Below, piece after piece: positions 1-7,949 of a stretch of DNA of 8,184 nt. The notes under the pieces were generated by a model. It searched no databases. It was not told where the DNA came from and saw only the letters and a list, made by a program, of their open reading frames with translations. Origin of the DNA: Bryobacterales bacterium (GTDB taxonomy: Bacteria > Acidobacteriota > Terriglobia > Bryobacterales > Bryobacteraceae). Both the position numbers and the translations under genes were made by a program. The first letter of the stretch is position 1. Every line of letters begins with the position of its first letter. The stretch covers positions 15,482 to 23,665 of the forward strand of contig PLGA01000657.1 in NCBI GenBank assembly GCA_003139735.1, given 5' to 3'.

Positions 1-1365
1 CTCTTCCTGGTTTTTACGACTGTCATTCTCATCGCCCAAGTGGGGATGGCCTCCAGCTTGTATTACTTCGTTCCCCGGTCCGCTCACGATGCGGGCCGGT
101 ATGTTGCGAATTCCCAGTTGTTCCTGGGAGCGGCCGGCCTGGCTGGTTTTGGCGTTCTCGTGTTGGCGGCGCCCAAGCTCGCGCACTGGCTGAGCAACAG
201 CGAGTTGTCGCGGTACCTGCCCTGGATCGGCCTGTATCTCTTCCTCATGATGCTTTCGGCGACGCTCGAAATTGTTTTGATCTCGCGCGGTCGATACTTC
301 TGGGCGTCGGCGTGCTATGCCCTCTCGGACTTGGCGCGGGCGGCTGCCTTTATCCTGCCCGTCATCCTGTTTCGCCAACTGGAGTGGCTCCTGAAAGGCG
401 CCGTCGTAGTCGCGTTTGTCCGGGTGCTTCTCACCCTCTTCTACTTCCGGCGGGAATTCCGCGGCGGTTTCAAACCCGACCGAGTGTTGTTCAAGGGCCA
501 AATGGCGTATGCGCTGCCGTTTGCCGCGGCTATTTTCGTGGATATCATGCAGGCGAGCCTTCCCCAGTACGCGGTGGCTCATCTCTTCAATCCGGCCACG
601 TTCGCAATCTTCTCGGTCGGTTGCCTGCAGATCCCGCTAGTCGATTTCGCGGCCTCGCCGACAAGCGACGTGATGATGGTCAAAATGCAGGAAAGGCTGG
701 CGGAAGGGCGGATGCCGGCGGTGGTGGCAATCTGGCACGACACCACCTGGAAGCTGGCCCTGCTGTTCTTTCCCCTGGTGGCTTTTTGCGTGGTAGCGGC
801 CCGGCAGATCATCGTCCTCCTGTTTACCGTGAAATACGAAGCAAGCGTTCCCATCTTCATGGCTTGGTCCACCATGATCCTGCTCTCCATCTTGCAGGTG
901 GACGGGGTGATGCGAGTCTTTGCGCAGACACGGTTCCTGCTGGCGCTGAATCTCATGCGTCTGGCGATCATTGCGGGGCTGCTGAAGTGGTCCCTATCGG
1001 AGTTTCGTCTGCTCGGTCCCGTTCTGGCGATCGTGCTGGCGACTTTGGCCTTCAAGGCGGCGGCTCTCGTTCGGATGAAAAGGCTTCTGGATATCAAGGC
1101 GGCCCAACTGCTTCCATGGGGCAGCCTGGCGGCTCTGTTGGGCGCCGCCGCCGCAGCCGGCGCGGTGGCTTGGGCCGTCAAAATGCAGATGCACGTTGCC
1201 ACGGTTCCTCTCCTATTTGCGACGTGGCTGGCTTATACGGCCACGTACATCGCGCTGGTCTGGCGCTTCGACTTGCTGAACAGCGACGAGAGGCAAGCGA
1301 TTGCGAGGTTTGCGCGAAAGTTGCAAGTTGCCGCGGCAGGGGCGTTCGGTTACGGAAAGGGATAG
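1..1365 (+). CDS. Oligosaccharide flippase (Wzx/PST type), 5' end missing
   Basis: Integral inner-membrane protein that probably translocates a lipid-linked sugar unit from the cytoplasmic to the periplasmic face for polysaccharide assembly. The frame is open from base 1, so the gene begins upstream. The GTG at 40 and ATG at 46 are internal codons, because the residues before them (LFLVFTTVILIAQ) continue a membrane helix. The 454 visible codons encode about 12 to 13 hydrophobic segments separated by short basic loops. A motif near the left edge, MASSLYYFVPRS, resembles the second membrane helix region of PST-family flippases, which suggests roughly 40 to 50 residues are missing. Family members usually have 450 to 500 residues. 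The tail after the last helix is short and basic. The stop TAG at 1363 is 11 nt before the amidotransferase start, consistent with one operon. An O-antigen/teichoic-acid exporter or MATE-like relative is the same superfamily. The transported glycan cannot be read from sequence. Confidence 0.85.
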   Translation, partial: LFLVFTTVILIAQVGMASSLYYFVPRSAHDAGRYVANSQLFLGAAGLAGFGVLVLAAPKLAHWLSNSELSRYLPWIGLYLFLMMLSATLEIVLISRGRYFWASACYALSDLARAAAFILPVILFRQLEWLLKGAVVVAFVRVLLTLFYFRREFRGGFKPDRVLFKGQMAYALPFAAAIFVDIMQASLPQYAVAHLFNPATFAIFSVGCLQIPLVDFAASPTSDVMMVKMQERLAEGRMPAVVAIWHDTTWKLALLFFPLVAFCVVAARQIIVLLFTVKYEASVPIFMAWSTMILLSILQVDGVMRVFAQTRFLLALNLMRLAIIAGLLKWSLSEFRLLGPVLAIVLATLAFKAAALVRMKRLLDIKAAQLLPWGSLAALLGAAAAAGAVAWAVKMQMHVATVPLLFATWLAYTATYIALVWRFDLLNSDERQAIARFARKLQVAAAGAFGYGKG

Positions 1366-1376
1366 CGTACACCACT

Positions 1377-3263
1377 ATGTGCGGAATCGCCGGCATCGTC
1401 AGCTTGGAAGGTCAGCCCGTCCTCGAACAGGAACTGCGAAATATGTGTTCGGCCATCGCCCACCGCGGTCCCGACGACGAAGGCTTCTACTTCCAGACCG
1501 GAGTGGGTTTGGGAATGCGCCGCCTGAGCATCATCGACCTCGACTCGGGACGCCAGCCGGTTTCCAACGAAGACGGAACCGTCTGGGTGGTGTTCAACGG
1601 AGAGATCTACAACTTTCAGGAGTTGCGCCAACAGCTTAAGGGGCGCGGACACGTCTTCTCTACGCACGGCGATACCGAAACCATCGTCCACCTGTATGAG
1701 GAATACGGCAACCACTGCGTGGATCACCTGCGCGGCATGTTTGCTTTCGCCCTGTGGGACGAGCGCCACAAGCGGCTGCTCGTCGCTCGGGACCGGCTGG
1801 GAATCAAGCCGCTCTACTACGCCGAGATCGGCGGCCGGATACTCTTCGCGTCCGAGCTGAAGTCCATTCTGCAACTGCCGGAGGTCGGGCGGAGCTTCAA
1901 CTGGAGTGCGGTGTCGCACCTGTTTTCGTTCCTTTCCACTCCGCCCACGGAGGCGATCGTCGACGGCGTGCACAAACTGGAGCCCGGGCATCTGCTAACC
2001 GCCTCGCCGGGCGGGACTCCGGTGATTGAGCGCTACTGGGAACTGAGTTTCGAGCCGGATTACGGGAAAGAAGAAGACTACTTTATCGAGCATGTGCGCG
2101 GGCTTCTCGAAGAGTCGGTTCGCCTGCACATGGTAAGCGACGTTCCCCTGGGCGCGTTTCTCAGCGGCGGGATAGATTCGAGTTCGATTGTGGCCACGGC
2201 GGCGCGGCTCACCGATGCGCCGCTGAAGACTTTCTCCATCGGCTTTAGCGAGCCCGACTATAACGAGCTGGAATACGCTCGGGTGGTCGCCAAGAGATTC
2301 CGGACGGAACATCATGAATTGACGCTCGGGCCGGACTCCCTCGATCGGTTAGAGGATCTAGCCTGGCACCTTGACGAGCCCTTCGGCGATTCATCCGCCA
2401 TTCCGACGTTTATGGTTTCCAAGCTGGCCGCTCAAAGCGTAAAGGTCGTGCTTTCGGGGGACGGCGGGGACGAGCTCTTTGCGGGGTATGACAAATACCT
2501 TGTAGAAAAACGGGAGCGGGGCTACACGCCGTTGCCGGCGCTAATTCGAACCGTGCTGGGAACGATCGGCCGGACGATGCCCGACGGGATGCGCGGTCGA
2601 AACCTCCTTCGCCATATGTCGTTGGCGGGCGCCGAGCGTTACCTCGATGCGTGCACTCTTTTCCGGCGCGACGACATGAAGAAGCTGTTCCGGCCCGATG
2701 TTTTCAAATTACTCGCGCCCTATGAACCATGGCGGGCCAAGGCCGCCTATATGGAATCGGGTGAGCGCCACTGGCTTTCGAACCTGCAAGGTCTCGACGT
2801 CAATAACTATTTGCCGCTGGACATTCTGACAAAGGTGGACCGGATGAGCATGGCCCACTCCATCGAAACGCGCGTACCGTTGCTCGATCATAAGCTGGTG
2901 GAATTCGCGGCGACCATTCCGCCGGAGATGAATCTGCGCGGCGGAACCACCAAATACGTGCTCAAGCGAGCGATGAAGGGAATTCTGCCCGAGCGGATTA
3001 TAAACCGGCCTAAGAAGGGCTTCGCCGTTCCCCTGGGATATTGGTTCCGGGGCAAGCTCGGCTCTTATGTCCGCGACCTGCTGCTGGGAGAAAGCGCCAG
3101 GCGCCGCGGATTCTTCAATGCCCCCTATATCGAGGATCTGGTCGCCCAGCACGAAAGAGGGCGGAATCTCGACCTGCAACTCTGGACTCTGATTTCCTTC
3201 GAGCTCTGGGCCAGAGTGTTTCTGGATCGAGAGGCTGGAAAACAGGCCTGCAAGGCGGCGTGA
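1377..3263 (+). CDS. asnB: Glutamine-dependent asparagine synthase-like amidotransferase
   Basis: Cytoplasmic two-domain enzyme of the AsnB family, 628 residues. The N-terminal class II glutaminase releases ammonia from glutamine. The C-terminal ATP-pyrophosphatase domain activates a carboxylate by adenylation and amidates it. The start is fixed by MCGIAGIV, because Cys2 becomes the N-terminal nucleophile after Met removal; the same frame is open far upstream (from 312) only by chance. Glutaminase residues seen: Cys2, R49, N74 and E76 of the NGEIYN motif, and D99 in HGDTE. Synthetase residues seen: PP-loop SGGIDSS at 263-269, SGDGGDELFAGY from 360, and VDRMSMAHSIETRVPLLDH around 487-505. All key residues look intact, so the enzyme should be active. 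In E. coli AsnB the acceptor is aspartate. In glycan clusters, homologues (exosortase-associated amidotransferases, and WbpS-type enzymes acting on uronic acids) are thought to act on other acceptors, and this context favours such a role. A purine-rich AAAGGGA lies 14 nt upstream. The next gene starts directly at the stop codon. Confidence 0.93.
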   Translation: MCGIAGIVSLEGQPVLEQELRNMCSAIAHRGPDDEGFYFQTGVGLGMRRLSIIDLDSGRQPVSNEDGTVWVVFNGEIYNFQELRQQLKGRGHVFSTHGDTETIVHLYEEYGNHCVDHLRGMFAFALWDERHKRLLVARDRLGIKPLYYAEIGGRILFASELKSILQLPEVGRSFNWSAVSHLFSFLSTPPTEAIVDGVHKLEPGHLLTASPGGTPVIERYWELSFEPDYGKEEDYFIEHVRGLLEESVRLHMVSDVPLGAFLSGGIDSSSIVATAARLTDAPLKTFSIGFSEPDYNELEYARVVAKRFRTEHHELTLGPDSLDRLEDLAWHLDEPFGDSSAIPTFMVSKLAAQSVKVVLSGDGGDELFAGYDKYLVEKRERGYTPLPALIRTVLGTIGRTMPDGMRGRNLLRHMSLAGAERYLDACTLFRRDDMKKLFRPDVFKLLAPYEPWRAKAAYMESGERHWLSNLQGLDVNNYLPLDILTKVDRMSMAHSIETRVPLLDHKLVEFAATIPPEMNLRGGTTKYVLKRAMKGILPERIINRPKKGFAVPLGYWFRGKLGSYVRDLLLGESARRRGFFNAPYIEDLVAQHERGRNLDLQLWTLISFELWARVFLDREAGKQACKAA

Positions 3264-3266
3264 ATG
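3252..3266 (+). promoter_or_regulatory. RBS and stop-start junction for the first glycosyltransferase
   Basis: An AAGGCGG ribosome-binding-like stretch at 3252-3258 lies inside the last codons of the amidotransferase gene. It is followed by TGAATG at 3261-3266, where the stop and the next ATG touch without spacing. This supports the chosen start and suggests translational coupling. Confidence 0.55.
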
Positions 3267-4412
3267 ACGCGAATCGCGCAGTCGAAAAAGATCCGGTTGC
3301 TGCAGATGCTGACCAACTTCCACATAGGGGGAACGGAGAGGCAGGTCGCAAACCTGGCACTGGGGATCGATCCTTCGCACTTCGATCTGCACCTGGCGTG
3401 TCTGCGGCATTCGGGCGAACTGCTGGCGGAGTTGGAAACGCTGCGTGCGCCCCGGCCGGAGTTTCGGATCGGCAGCCTGTACAGTCCTAGGACTTTTTGG
3501 CAGGGGCTCCGGCTGGCCCATTACGTCAGAAGGAATCTGATACAGATCGTGCATAGTTACGGCTTTTATCCGAATGTCTTTGCCGTGCCGATCGCCAGGC
3601 TGGCTGGGGCGTCGATCGTGGTGGCCTCGATTCGCAACACGTGCGACTTGTTGACTCCCATGCAGAGACGGCTGCAAAAAATGGTCTGCCGGTTGGCCGA
3701 TTGCGTTCTGGTGAACGCCCAGGCAATCCGCGAAAACCTGATCGAACAGGGATACGACCCGAACAGTATTGTCGTCATTCGAAACGGCATCACGTTTCCG
3801 AAATCCGCCGGGAAAGGGCGGGGATCGGCCCTCCGCCAGGAGCTGGGGCTGCCACTCTCTGCCCGTCTGGTTGCGGTGTTTTCACGCCTCAATCGGATGA
3901 AAGGAGTTCAATACTTCCTCGACGCGGCGATCGTTCTGGCAAGGAGATTTCCGGACGTGTGCTTTCTCGTGGTTGGCGATGGAGGAAGCAAAAAGGAACT
4001 CGAAGAGCACGCCCGCCGGCTGGGGTTGGGCCAGCGGATCGTGTTCACCGGATTCCGGGGCGATGTGCCGGATCTGCTGTGTGAAGTTGCCGTTTCGGTG
4101 CTCCCGTCCTTGAGCGAAGGCACGTCGAATACCTTGCTCGAATCCATGGCCGCGGGCATCCCGGTGATCGCTACAACGGTTGGGGGCAACCCTGAGGTCA
4201 TCCAAGACGGAATCAGCGGCTTGCTCGTGCCGCCACGCGATTCGGGCGCACTGGCCGCGGCCACGGCCCGCCTGCTGGAGGATGGGGACCTGGCCTTGAG
4301 GCTCGGCCGGGCGGGCATGCGGCGAGTATCCGAGCTGTTCTCCATCGAGGGATCGGTGCATGAGACAGAACATCTTTACCAACGGTTGGTAGAGGCCAAA
4401 GGCCACATATGA
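3264..4412 (+). CDS. Glycosyltransferase, GT4 family (GT-B fold)
   Basis: Retaining glycosyltransferase of 382 residues, a normal length for GT4. It would transfer a sugar from a nucleotide donor to a growing lipid-linked oligosaccharide at the cytoplasmic face of the inner membrane. The N-terminal Rossmann domain begins near residue 10 and carries the glycine-rich acceptor-side loop HIGGTERQV (G22-G23). The C-terminal domain begins near residue 200 with FSRLNRMKG, where R208 and K213 match the basic pair that binds the donor diphosphate. It continues with VVGDGG and FTGFRGDVPDLL. The EX7E motif reads EGTSNTLLE with E285 and E293, followed by MAAGIPVIATTVGGNPEVI, a typical donor-binding end. 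There is no signal peptide or clear membrane helix. The overall style resembles sugar transferases found in exosortase/EpsH loci, but donor and acceptor cannot be assigned. The start ATG touches the preceding stop, and the gene end overlaps the next start by 4 nt. Confidence 0.92.
   Translation: MTRIAQSKKIRLLQMLTNFHIGGTERQVANLALGIDPSHFDLHLACLRHSGELLAELETLRAPRPEFRIGSLYSPRTFWQGLRLAHYVRRNLIQIVHSYGFYPNVFAVPIARLAGASIVVASIRNTCDLLTPMQRRLQKMVCRLADCVLVNAQAIRENLIEQGYDPNSIVVIRNGITFPKSAGKGRGSALRQELGLPLSARLVAVFSRLNRMKGVQYFLDAAIVLARRFPDVCFLVVGDGGSKKELEEHARRLGLGQRIVFTGFRGDVPDLLCEVAVSVLPSLSEGTSNTLLESMAAGIPVIATTVGGNPEVIQDGISGLLVPPRDSGALAAATARLLEDGDLALRLGRAGMRRVSELFSIEGSVHETEHLYQRLVEAKGHI
4398..4412 (+). promoter_or_regulatory. 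RBS and ATGA overlap for the second glycosyltransferase
   Basis: AAAGG at 4398-4402 sits 6 nt before the ATG at 4409, with an additional AGAGG just upstream. The ATGA at 4409-4412 combines the start with the stop of the previous gene, the classic arrangement for coupled translation, and it decides the start of the downstream gene. Confidence 0.6.
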
Positions 4413-5434
4413 AGGTTCTGTTGATCGGCCCGCTGCCGCCTCCGCACGGAGGAATATCGGTGCATGTATCGGAAATCCACCGGCAATTGACGGCGGCCGG
4501 AATAACTTGCCGCGTTCTGGATATGAACCTGGTTCGTCCGGGGTTCGGTTTCGCCTTGGCGGTATTGCGCCATGCCTTCACCGGTTGGACGCTGCATTTT
4601 CATACCAATGGACACAATGTGAAGAGTTGGCTGCTCGCGTTGGGATGTGGGCTTGCGGGACAATCCCGTGGCGGCTGCGTACTGACCCTGCACTCCGGGA
4701 TGGTTCGCGGCTACCTGGAGACTGCACCCCGGTGGCGGCGGAAGGTGGCAGCGCTTGCCTGCTCGCTCTATGGGCAAGTGATCTGCGTCAACCGGGAAAG
4801 CGGACGCGCTCTTCTTTCGCTCGGTCTGGAGCCTCATCGCATGAAGGTCTTACCGGCCTATCTGCGCACGGAGAGCCAACAGGTTCCGCTTGCATCGGAG
4901 ATCCTTCGGTGGATCGCACGACATCGGCCTCTGTTTTCCACCGTCCTGTTCTTTCGGCCGGAATATGGCTTCGATTTGCTTGTGGCCGGTCTCGCCAAGC
5001 TTCGGCGCCTCTACCCTTCGGTTGGCTGCCTGGTGATGGGCAGCGGCGAGCAACGAGAGCAAGCCGGGATGCGCGTCCGTGAAGCCGGTCTCGAAGATAG
5101 CGTTTTCCTGCTCGGGGACGTGAACCACGATGTCTGCCTGGCCCTGATGTCGGCTTGCGACGTGTTTCTCCGCCCCACGCTAGAGGACGGCGACTCAATT
5201 TCGGTGCGCGAAGCGCTGGCTTTGGGCGTCCCGGTGGTGGCGAGCCGTGTTGGCGCGCGGCCCGCCGGCGCTATTCTTTTTCATCCGGGCGATGTGGAAG
5301 ATATGCTCGCCAAGGTCGAACTGGCGCTGGCGGTGAAGAGAGGCGAGGGGTCCCAGTCGGCAGGCTGTATGGACCAATTGATCGAGACCTACAGGCAGGT
5401 AAATGGCTGCGATGGCGACTTATGTCCGAACTGA
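4409..5434 (+). CDS. Glycosyltransferase, GT4-like, with DX7E in place of EX7E
   Basis: Second GT-B fold glycosyltransferase, 341 residues, somewhat short for GT4. It would add another sugar to the same lipid-linked glycan in the cytoplasm. The N-terminus MKVLLIGPLPPPHGGISVH is the typical first strand and glycine-rich loop of GT4 enzymes (G14-G15). A second N-domain signature is TLHFHTNGH followed by LTLHSGM. The donor half contains FFRPEYG (R183, PEYG 184-187), VMGSGEQ and FLLGDV. The catalytic-motif region reads EDGDSISVREAL. The spacing puts D260 and E268 eight positions apart (DX7E), so Asp replaces the usual first Glu, a substitution also familiar in the DGDSxSVREAL subgroup. It is then followed by GVPVVASRVGARP. 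It is clearly not a recent duplicate of its upstream neighbour, since the two share only family motifs. It overlaps the upstream gene by 4 nt and the downstream gene by 13 nt. Substrates are unknown. Confidence 0.9.
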   Translation: MKVLLIGPLPPPHGGISVHVSEIHRQLTAAGITCRVLDMNLVRPGFGFALAVLRHAFTGWTLHFHTNGHNVKSWLLALGCGLAGQSRGGCVLTLHSGMVRGYLETAPRWRRKVAALACSLYGQVICVNRESGRALLSLGLEPHRMKVLPAYLRTESQQVPLASEILRWIARHRPLFSTVLFFRPEYGFDLLVAGLAKLRRLYPSVGCLVMGSGEQREQAGMRVREAGLEDSVFLLGDVNHDVCLALMSACDVFLRPTLEDGDSISVREALALGVPVVASRVGARPAGAILFHPGDVEDMLAKVELALAVKRGEGSQSAGCMDQLIETYRQVNGCDGDLCPN

Positions 5435-7869
5435 TCGCAAGCGAGGTCTCTCGGAAGCTCCAACGGCTGGTCGCTATGGGGCCGCGCGAACTGGCGCACA
5501 GGGTCCGGGAGAAGGTGTACACGGAACTGGATCGGATCGGCGCCGGCATCGGCGGCGCCGAGCTGCCTGCGGCGGTCGCGACGCCTTTCAAAAGGTACTT
5601 GACCGGGTCGCCAAGCCGTCGCTTCTATCGCAGCCATCGCGAAGACCTTCGGCCATTCGTCCACGAACATTTCCCGGAGTGGATCGACCGGACGGTCGCT
5701 GAGGCTGACAGGCTCTGCAGGCGCGAGATCATGCTTCTCGGCCACGAGCCGGTCCAACTCGGCGCCGAGATTGACTGGCATCGCGATCCGGTTGCCGGAC
5801 GAATATGGGAGCGGCGCTTTTGGGCCGATTACCGGTTGGTCGGTGATTCCGAGGGGCGCGATCCCAAGATCATCCATGAGTTGAACCGCCATCAGCACCT
5901 GCCGCGGCTGGCCAAGGCATACTTTCTGACGGGAGACGAGCGCTACGCCAGCGAGGCAGTGGCCCAGCTCAATAGCTGGATAGATCAGAATCCGCCCGGC
6001 CTCGGAATCAACTGGCAGTCCAGCCTGGAGATTGGGATCCGAGCGATTTCTTGGCTGTGGACTATTTTCCTGCTTCTTCCTGCCCAGTCGTTCGACGACG
6101 CTTCGGCCCAGCGTATCGGCGACTCCCTCTTTGCCCAACTGGAGCACATTCACCGGTATCCGTCGGTTTTCAGCAGCCCCAACACGCATCTCATCGGTGA
6201 GGCGACGGCGCTTTTTATCGCCGGACTGGTATTTCGCGATCGGAAGAGGCCCGCTGCGTGGCTTCGCCAGGCAACCGCCATGCTCGGCGAAGCTGCGGCA
6301 AAACAGGTCTTGGACGATGGCGTGTATGGGGAACTCTCTTCCTGTTATCACTGCTATGCACTCGATTTCTTTCTGCAAGCGATCGTGCTGGCGGAGCAAG
6401 ACGAGATTTCCTTTCCAGAGCCGCTTCAGCGCGCAGTGCCCGGCATGCTTCAGTTTCTAATGCATCTGACACAGCCCGACGGCGCGCTTCCATTGCTGGG
6501 AGATGACGATGGCGGCCGGGCGCTCGCGCTCGTCAAAAGGGATTACCGCTCTTTCCAGGACGGGTTGTGCCTGGGGGCGATCCTCTACCGCCGTGGAGAC
6601 TTCAAGCGCCAGGCAGGCGCTTTTTGCGAGGAGGCGTTGTGGATGTTCGGCAAGCAGGCTTGGGAGACTTACGGCCAATTAGAGAGCGCGGAGCCTACGG
6701 AGACGCAAGGCCGTTATGGGCGCGCCGGATATGTGATCCAGCGCTCTGGATGGGGGGCCTTAGACAGTCATCTGGTCTTCGACTGCGGCGGGCTCGGCAT
6801 CCTCACCGGCGCCCACGCTCACGCGGATGCCCTGTCGGTCACTCTGTTCAGCCGGGGCAGGGAACTCCTCGTAGATCCGGGAACGTTCGTTTACAACGGC
6901 GCTCCGGAGTGGCGCAGCTACTTCCGTTCCACGCGGGCGCATAACACCGTCAGCATCGACGGCCGGGATCAGGCCGAACAGCGTGGGACCTTTCACTGGA
7001 AAACCGAACTCACCGCTCAAGCGGCGAAGGAGTTCACCTTGCCCGGGCTCGATTATGTCGAGGGGGAACACGGTGGGTATCGCCGGATGCCGCAAGGAGT
7101 GACACATCGCCGGCGCATCCTGCATGTTCCTCCGGAATCGTGGATCGTCGTGGATGATTTCCGCGGATCCGGCGAACATCGGTTCGATTTCCACTACCAC
7201 TTGGCGCCGGGCGTCGAGATATCGCGTCTCGAACGGGACGAAAGCGGCGTTGTGGCAGGAGCGGAACAGGCGGGGCTGCTGCTACGCCTGGTCGCCGACC
7301 GGCCTGTTGCCTCAGCGGATCTCATTCGCGGTGAGACGGCTCCCATTGGAGGGTGGGCATCGCGTGGATATGGCGGGAAGAGACCCTGTTGCACCCTGCG
7401 CACCACCATTACCGGACCGGCGCCGGCCGCGGCGATGACATTCATTATGCAGGTGCTGGACGGGTCGTGCGACCCCGTGGTCCGGCGGCTGGCAATGGAA
7501 AGCGGCAGCGGGATCGCCTGCGCTTACGAGCACCATGGATTCGAGGACATCGCTGTCTTGTCTACCGGCGAATCGGAAATGGCCGTGGCGGATTTTCGTA
7601 TGCGCGGGGAGTTCTTCTGGATGCGGCTGGAGGGCGGTGAACTGAAGCAGGTCCTGGCGGTCCGAGCCATGGGCTTGGACCGCGGTGGCCGGAGCATCTT
7701 CAAAAGGTCCGAACCGGGACCCTTTTGGTGGCCGAACCAACGCGAATGCCGCCACGGCGCAGATTCCCACTGCCAGGACGGGTCTCGCACGGATGGGACT
7801 CCACCGAAGCTTGAGCAATCCGATACAGCGGGCCGCTTGAACTCGTGTCAGCATAACTTAGTGCCATAG
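5422..7869 (+). CDS. Heparinase II/III-family protein (probable uronate polysaccharide lyase)
   Basis: Predicted 815-residue protein of the heparinase II/III family, whose members cleave uronic-acid-containing polysaccharides by beta-elimination. The ATG at 5422 is chosen because MSELIASEVSRKLQRLV leads into the helical segment MGPRELAHRVREK that these cluster-borne proteins commonly carry. The frame extends further upstream only inside the preceding glycosyltransferase. No good Shine-Dalgarno sequence is visible, so coupling through the 13-nt overlap is likely. The alpha-helical toroid spans roughly residues 60-400, with SSPNTHLIGEA (N254, H256) and ELSSCYHCYALDFF (E304, Y309, H310, Y312). 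The beta-sandwich begins near 430 with GRYGRAGYVIQRSGWG, followed by GAHAHADALS (H465, H467, D469), LLVDPGTFVYNG and STRAHNTVSIDG (H507). These match the family's conserved active-site and metal-site regions. No signal peptide or membrane helix is seen at the N-terminus. Residues after about 770 are polar and Cys/His-rich and do not look like part of the fold; a lost stop or frameshift is possible. Assignment to family is firm; substrate is not known. Confidence 0.88.
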   Translation: MSELIASEVSRKLQRLVAMGPRELAHRVREKVYTELDRIGAGIGGAELPAAVATPFKRYLTGSPSRRFYRSHREDLRPFVHEHFPEWIDRTVAEADRLCRREIMLLGHEPVQLGAEIDWHRDPVAGRIWERRFWADYRLVGDSEGRDPKIIHELNRHQHLPRLAKAYFLTGDERYASEAVAQLNSWIDQNPPGLGINWQSSLEIGIRAISWLWTIFLLLPAQSFDDASAQRIGDSLFAQLEHIHRYPSVFSSPNTHLIGEATALFIAGLVFRDRKRPAAWLRQATAMLGEAAAKQVLDDGVYGELSSCYHCYALDFFLQAIVLAEQDEISFPEPLQRAVPGMLQFLMHLTQPDGALPLLGDDDGGRALALVKRDYRSFQDGLCLGAILYRRGDFKRQAGAFCEEALWMFGKQAWETYGQLESAEPTETQGRYGRAGYVIQRSGWGALDSHLVFDCGGLGILTGAHAHADALSVTLFSRGRELLVDPGTFVYNGAPEWRSYFRSTRAHNTVSIDGRDQAEQRGTFHWKTELTAQAAKEFTLPGLDYVEGEHGGYRRMPQGVTHRRRILHVPPESWIVVDDFRGSGEHRFDFHYHLAPGVEISRLERDESGVVAGAEQAGLLLRLVADRPVASADLIRGETAPIGGWASRGYGGKRPCCTLRTTITGPAPAAAMTFIMQVLDGSCDPVVRRLAMESGSGIACAYEHHGFEDIAVLSTGESEMAVADFRMRGEFFWMRLEGGELKQVLAVRAMGLDRGGRSIFKRSEPGPFWWPNQRECRHGADSHCQDGSRTDGTPPKLEQSDTAGRLNSCQHNLVP

Positions 7870-7949
7870 GGGCCGTGCCTTAGCCCTGCTGCTAAAGCTT
7901 GGCCGGCGCAGTCCCTGGAACTCATCGCGGCGCTTGCGGGCAACAACTT
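7870..7949 (+). other. Short intergenic gap without a clear signal
   Basis: Eighty bases separate the heparinase-like gene from the second amidotransferase, the largest gap in the window. I see no convincing promoter boxes, no terminator with a T tract and no strong ribosome-binding site before the ATG at 7950 (only GCGGG about 9 nt upstream). A weak 5-bp inverted repeat lies at 7880-7895. The gap could hold an internal promoter, but the sequence does not show one. Confidence 0.5.

Noticed and set aside
1141..1170. GCC/GCG-rich low-complexity run
   Set aside because: It encodes an Ala/Gly-rich membrane helix of the flippase; ordinary codon use for such a segment, not a repeat element.
312..1376. 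Long open frame upstream of and in frame with the first amidotransferase
   Set aside because: It overlaps the flippase in another frame, its translation is Arg/Gly-rich without fold character, and the amidotransferase must begin at MCG for its catalytic cysteine.
2709..3677. 322-codon open frame on the minus strand
   Set aside because: It runs antisense to the 3' end of the amidotransferase and the start of a glycosyltransferase with clear motifs; high GC explains such openness.
5155..5421. Upstream extension of the heparinase-like gene
   Set aside because: It lies inside the second glycosyltransferase, whose conserved motifs occupy the other frame, and the extension has shadow-like composition.
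5389..6399. 336-codon open frame on the minus strand
   Set aside because: Antisense shadow of the heparinase-like gene; no recognisable motif and no room for a separate gene.
7312..7854. 180-codon minus-strand open frame covering the unusual heparinase tail
   Set aside because: Considered as a possible real gene explaining the tail, but most of it is antisense to well-supported beta-sandwich sequence and its translation shows no family features.
7880..7895. Inverted repeat TTAGC-6-GCTAA as a possible terminator
   Set aside because: Only 5 bp of stem, broken by a mismatch beyond it, and no following T tract.
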